Source: an uncultured Alphaproteobacteria bacterium (GTDB lineage Bacteria; Pseudomonadota; Alphaproteobacteria; Rhodobacterales; Rhodobacteraceae). From it: a stretch of 50,111 nucleotides of DNA. The DNA lies in the NCBI GenBank assembly GCA_902619165.1, contig CACNDI010000016.1, positions 1 through 50,111 of the forward strand, written 5' to 3'. This document shows, piece by piece, positions 46,562 to 50,111 of this stretch. The notes beneath the pieces were generated by a model, which had not been told where the DNA came from, searched no databases, and saw nothing but the letters and a program-made list of their open reading frames with translations. The stretch's first letter is position 1. Each line of letters starts with the position of its first letter. Both the position numbers and the translations under genes were made by a program.

Positions 46562-47314
46562 ATGAGATTGGACGTTATTCAATTAAAAGAGTTTTATGAT
46601 AGCACGGAACTCGGAAAAACGACAAAGCTATTAATAAATAGAGTTTTAGAAGAGAAAGTTGATAATAAAAATGGCTCTTTGACGGTTGGCTTTGGTTTTG
46701 CGTGCCCATTTCTCGGGAACAAAATAAAAGATAGCGAAAATAAGAATTTTCTCTTGTTGATGCCAAGTGAGCAAGGTGTAATTCCATGGCCCGAAGTGTC
46801 TCAGAGTGTAACGGCTCTGGTTGATGAAGTGTCTTGGCCAATAAATACGTCCGCAGCAGATTTAATTTTAATATCACATGGTTTAGAAGTTAGTGATAAT
46901 CAAGATCTTTTGCTTCAAGAGGTACTTCGTGTATTAAAAGACAGTGGGAAACTGGTTATCCTTGTACCAAATAGGACAGGCTTTTGGGCAAGATCTGATA
47001 GTACTCCCTTCGGGTATGGGAAGCCCTATTCGATATCGCAACTAACTGTATTACTCCAAAAAAACCAGTTTCATATTGATAGCATAACGCCGAGTTTATA
47101 TGGTTTTCCTGCAAAAAAAGGTTATTGGCTTAAGTCTTTACTTCTTTGGGAAAAAGTGGGTAAAAAGCTGAATAGTTTCTTTTTGGGAGGTCTTCTTATT
47201 GTAGAGGCAAGGAAAAATGTTTTCGCAGTGAATAGTGTTAAGTCGTCGAAGTCAGGGAGATATTTTACATCAGTCGACGTCCCTGTCTCTACAATGTCTC
47301 GCTCTAGAGGTTAA
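46562..47314 (+). CDS. Class I SAM-dependent methyltransferase, gloB neighbour
   Basis: This 250-residue protein has a methyltransferase type 11 layout: a glycine-containing motif I region (VGFGFACPFLGN), LILISHGLEVSDN, LREVLRV-type sequence seen as LQEVLRVLKDSGKLVILVPN, and a C-terminal PF-x-YG-K-P-YS segment. It matches the family commonly divergent from gloB in alphaproteobacteria. The substrate is unknown. The last 25 residues are rich in Ser and Arg. Confidence 0.82.
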   Translation: MRLDVIQLKEFYDSTELGKTTKLLINRVLEEKVDNKNGSLTVGFGFACPFLGNKIKDSENKNFLLLMPSEQGVIPWPEVSQSVTALVDEVSWPINTSAADLILISHGLEVSDNQDLLLQEVLRVLKDSGKLVILVPNRTGFWARSDSTPFGYGKPYSISQLTVLLQKNQFHIDSITPSLYGFPAKKGYWLKSLLLWEKVGKKLNSFFLGGLLIVEARKNVFAVNSVKSSKSGRYFTSVDVPVSTMSRSRG

Positions 47315-47348
47315 AAATAAAAAAAATAAAAAAAGAGCAACCAACAAC

Positions 47349-47377
47349 TTGTCATATTTGATCTGCTCTGTTATTTA
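47349..47377 (+). promoter_or_regulatory. Candidate sigma70 promoter of the atp operon
   Basis: TTGTCA (47349-47354), a 17-base spacer, then TATTTA (47372-47377) lie 59 bases before the atpH start at 47436. Upstream lies an A/T-rich stretch that could act as an UP element. The match is good, but it was read by eye. Confidence 0.5.
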
Positions 47378-47435
47378 GAGATGTCAGTCAATTTACAGTA
47401 TCTAACGTACAAAACCCAACGAAAAGGTGATATGT

Positions 47436-47993
47436 TTGCGAGAAATTAGTGAGATAAACTCAAAGCCATCAGCAAGGTATGCAATTGCCTTATTTTCTTT
47501 GTGCCAAGAAGACAAGACTAATAATGAGATAGAAAAAAACGTGCTTAATCTTCTGAAGATATTGAAATCAGATAACGGGTTGAATTCTTTTTTAAGAAAT
47601 CCAACCTTTTCCTCAAGTGATCAGGAAAATGTATTTAATACTGTAAGTAGAAAAATAAAGTTACCTCAGTACCTTCACAACGCAGTAGGTCTAATGATTA
47701 GGAAAGGGCGGGGTTACGACCTAGTAAATTTTTGTGAGGATTTTTTGAAGCTCTGTTCAGCTAGTAAAGATGAACTCACAGTTCGTATTAGGACCGCAAA
47801 AAAGGTAAGTGATTCAAAAATGGAAGAATTGAAGAAATCCATAGAGAAGATTACAAAACGTGTTGTAAGGCTTGAGTCAGAAAATGATCCTAATATAATA
47901 GCTGGACTTGAGCTTAAAGTCGGATCATTTTTGTTTAACTCAAGTATTAATTCAAAACTTGAAAGTATGAAAAATATTTTGAAAAGAGGTTGA
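47436..47993 (+). CDS. atpH: ATP synthase F1 delta subunit
   Basis: The delta subunit joins F1 to the stator stalk of ATP synthase. TTG 47436 is the preferred start, because AAGGTGA (47424-47430) lies 5 bases before it; GTG 47427 lies inside that sequence. This gives 185 residues. Motifs are [10 protein letters not shown] near the N-terminus and ARIITA-like [11 protein letters not shown], then [22 protein letters not shown] at the C-terminus. It opens the atpHAG cluster; the F0 genes are elsewhere, as is usual in alphaproteobacteria. Confidence 0.94.
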   Translation: MREISEINSKPSARYAIALFSLCQEDKTNNEIEKNVLNLLKILKSDNGLNSFLRNPTFSSSDQENVFNTVSRKIKLPQYLHNAVGLMIRKGRGYDLVNFCEDFLKLCSASKDELTVRIRTAKKVSDSKMEELKKSIEKITKRVVRLESENDPNIIAGLELKVGSFLFNSSINSKLESMKNILKRG

Positions 47994-47998
47994 TTACT

Positions 47999-49537
47999 AT
48001 GAACATTCAAGCATCTGAGATCTCAAAGATCTTAAAAGAACAGATAAAAAATTTTGGTGATGATACAGAAGTAGCAGAGGTTGGAAAAGTTTTATCTGTT
48101 GGGGATGGAATAGCGCGTGTATACGGTTTAGACAAAGTGCAAGCTGGTGAGATGGTTGAGTTCCCAGGAGGTACTATGGGAATGGCTCTAAATTTGGAGA
48201 TAGATAATGTCGGCGTGGTGATATTTGGTTCAGACAGAGATATAAAAGAAGGAGATCTTGTAAAGAGAACTAGCTCGATTGTGGATGTTCCTGTAGGGAT
48301 GGAATTGTTAGGGAGAGTTGTTGACGGACTAGGCAATCCGGTTGACGGAAAAGGCCCTATAAAATCGAAAGCAAGATCAGTTGCTGATGTAAAGGCACCT
48401 GGAATTATTCCACGAAAATCAGTGCATGAACCGATGGCAACCGGGCTAAAGTCCGTTGACTCTTTGATTCCTATTGGTAGGGGGCAGAGAGAGTTGATAA
48501 TAGGAGACAGACAGACCGGTAAAACCGCAGTTGCGATTGACGCCATTTTGAACCAAAAAAGTTACAACGATGCAGCTGGATCTGATGAGAGTAGAAAACT
48601 ATATTGCGTTTATGTGGCGATAGGGCAAAAACGATCAACAGTAGCACAATTAGTAAAAAAACTAGAAGAAACAGGAGCTATTGAGTATTCCATTGTGGTT
48701 GCAGCAACGGCTTCCGACCCAGCACCAATGCAATTTTTAGCGCCCTATTCCGCGACAGCTATGGCAGAGTATTTTCGTGATAATGGCAAACATGCGCTTA
48801 TTATATATGATGATCTTTCAAAGCAAGCTGTTGCATACAGACAAATGTCGCTACTTCTTAGGAGACCACCTGGCAGAGAAGCTTATCCTGGTGATGTATT
48901 CTACTTACACTCTCGTTTACTTGAAAGATCCGCAAAGCTGAATGAAGATAATGGATCAGGATCATTAACGGCTTTGCCAATAATCGAGACCCAAGGAGGA
49001 GATGTGTCCGCATTTATACCTACAAACGTCATCTCAATCACAGACGGTCAAATATTTTTGGAAACGGAATTATTTTATCAAGGTATCCGTCCCGCTGTTA
49101 ATACAGGTCTCTCGGTCTCCAGAGTTGGGTCTTCAGCGCAAACCAAGTCGATGAAATCAGTAGCCGGATCTATCAAACTCGAACTAGCACAGTATAGAGA
49201 GATGGCAGCTTTTGCTCAATTTGGGTCAGATCTAGACTCAAGCACGCAGGCACTACTAAATAGAGGAGCGAGGCTAACAGAATTACTAAAGCAGCCTCAA
49301 TACTCTCCACTAACGAACGCGGAGCAAGTTATCGTGATTTATGCAGGAACGAAAGGTTATTTAGATAAAACGCCTGTTAGTGAAGTTACAAATTTTGAGA
49401 AAAACCTTGTGAATTATTTAAGGTCTGAGGGAAAAGCTCTGGTAGATGAGCTGACAAGTAACGATCAAAAAGTAGAAGGTGAAATTGAAAGCAAAATCAA
49501 ATCACTTTTAGATAATTTTTTAAATACGCAGATTTAG
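47999..49537 (+). CDS. atpA: ATP synthase F1 alpha subunit
   Basis: The alpha subunit forms the F1 hexamer with beta. ATG 47999 gives 512 residues, the family length; a TTG at 47990 would overlap atpH. The P-loop [11 protein letters not shown] lies near residue 169, with [28 protein letters not shown] and the signature [23 protein letters not shown] site lies 9-14 bases upstream. It follows atpH by 5 bases. Confidence 0.97.
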   Translation: MNIQASEISKILKEQIKNFGDDTEVAEVGKVLSVGDGIARVYGLDKVQAGEMVEFPGGTMGMALNLEIDNVGVVIFGSDRDIKEGDLVKRTSSIVDVPVGMELLGRVVDGLGNPVDGKGPIKSKARSVADVKAPGIIPRKSVHEPMATGLKSVDSLIPIGRGQRELIIGDRQTGKTAVAIDAILNQKSYNDAAGSDESRKLYCVYVAIGQKRSTVAQLVKKLEETGAIEYSIVVAATASDPAPMQFLAPYSATAMAEYFRDNGKHALIIYDDLSKQAVAYRQMSLLLRRPPGREAYPGDVFYLHSRLLERSAKLNEDNGSGSLTALPIIETQGGDVSAFIPTNVISITDGQIFLETELFYQGIRPAVNTGLSVSRVGSSAQTKSMKSVAGSIKLELAQYREMAAFAQFGSDLDSSTQALLNRGARLTELLKQPQYSPLTNAEQVIVIYAGTKGYLDKTPVSEVTNFEKNLVNYLRSEGKALVDELTSNDQKVEGEIESKIKSLLDNFLNTQI

Positions 49538-49550
49538 CAAAAATAAAAAA

Positions 49551-50111
49551 ATGCCCAGCTTAAAAGACCTGAAAATTCGAATTGATAGTGTAAAGTCCAC
49601 TAGAAAAATTACTAAAGCTATGCAAATGGTGGCAGCTGCAAAGCTTAGAAAAGCTCAGGAGGCAGCTGAAAGAGGTAGGCCATATGCTGAAAAAATGCGG
49701 GACATAGTTTCTAACCTAGCATCAAGTGTTAAAAACATTACTGGGGATAATAAGTTTTTGGGAGATGGTAGCGATAGTAAAAAGTTTCTCCTGATAGTAG
49801 CAACCGCTGAGAGAGGTCTATGCGGTGGATTTAATTCTTCAATTGTAAAGTTAGCTAAGTCAAGAATAGCTGAGCTTACAAGCCAGAATAAAGAGGTGAA
49901 GATCCTAACAATAGGGAAAAAGGGAAGAGAGCAGCTTAACAGAGAATTTGAGAGTCATTTTATTGGTCACGTGGATCTTAGCAACGAAAAGAATATCACC
50001 ATAAACACGGCTAGAAAAATATCAAAAGACATTATTTCAAGGTTTGAAGACGGTGAATATGAAGTTGCGGAGATCTTTTATAATAAGTTTGCTTCCGTTA
50101 TCTCTCAAATA
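49551..50111 (+). CDS. atpG: ATP synthase F1 gamma subunit (partial, N-terminal 187 residues)
   Basis: The gamma subunit is the rotating central shaft. The frame opens at ATG 49551 and runs off the right edge. It starts MPSLKDLKIRIDSVKSTRKI, then TKAMQMVAAAKLRKAQ, and has AERGLCGGFNSSI near residue 86, all typical. It follows atpA by 13 bases; atpD and atpC are expected beyond the window. Confidence 0.96.
   Translation, partial: MPSLKDLKIRIDSVKSTRKITKAMQMVAAAKLRKAQEAAERGRPYAEKMRDIVSNLASSVKNITGDNKFLGDGSDSKKFLLIVATAERGLCGGFNSSIVKLAKSRIAELTSQNKEVKILTIGKKGREQLNREFESHFIGHVDLSNEKNITINTARKISKDIISRFEDGEYEVAEIFYNKFASVISQI

Noticed and set aside
47330..47371. Terminator hairpin AGAGCA...TGCTCT before the atp operon
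   Set aside because: The arms are only 6 bases with a loop of about 25 bases and no following T-run, and they overlap the proposed promoter.
1..50111. tRNA, rRNA, CRISPR or IS elements
   Set aside because: Intergenic gaps are too short for tRNA genes in most places, and no cloverleaf, repeat-spacer array, transposase or terminal repeats were seen.

Overview
The window is a dense, AT-rich stretch of bacterial chromosome. The organism is almost certainly an alphaproteobacterium. Its gene order resembles Rhodobacterales: fabA-fabB-fabI, phoH-ybeY-corC-lnt-metK-trmB, aroA-cmk-rpsA-sppA-ihfB-lapA-trpF-trpB, priA divergent from a transaldolase-DUF484-xerC operon, and atpHAG. The AT-rich composition, very short intergenic gaps and many TTG/GTG starts suggest a streamlined, perhaps marine, member. 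The taxon is inferred from gene order and protein motifs only. I found no rRNA, tRNA, IS element, prophage or CRISPR array, and no stretch over 300 bases lacks a gene.

Layout. 1-3719 (minus strand): a translesion mutagenesis operon, imuB - SAM methyltransferase - dnaE2 (cut by the left edge), with no imuA and a consensus-type alphaproteobacterial LexA box overlapping the imuB start. 3950-6515 (plus): the fabA-fabB-fabI fatty acid genes, followed by a PLP-dependent threonine dehydratase-like gene. 7497-8055: two small divergent unknown genes flanking a second LexA-box match. 8263-11359: a CDP-alcohol phosphatidyltransferase converging on a dimethylglycine/sarcosine dehydrogenase-like flavoprotein.

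11449-25735 (plus): a long co-directional housekeeping run covering tRNA modification (miaB, trmB), RNA and ribosome maturation (phoH, ybeY, rpsA), envelope (corC, lnt, sppA, lapA), S-adenosylmethionine (metK), aromatic amino acids (aroA, trpF, trpB), cmk and ihfB. 25732-29758: pth, rplY, trpA, ychF and truA on mixed strands. 29875-40328: ileS, xerC, DUF484, transaldolase, priA, hisC, tyrA and a DUF2125 protein.

40425-43336: a MotA/MotB-like two-gene module with a very long coiled-coil stalk, the least characterised system here. 43337-47314: clpA, gloB and a methyltransferase. 47436 to the right edge: the F1 ATP synthase genes atpH, atpA and partial atpG, preceded by a plausible sigma70 promoter.

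Most genes are intact, ordinary housekeeping genes. The points that stand out are the rewired SOS mutasome operon, the second SOS-box locus with a hidden 57-residue gene, the MotAB-like module, an apparent non-canonical start for cmk, and convergent gene pairs that share or nearly share their stop codons.
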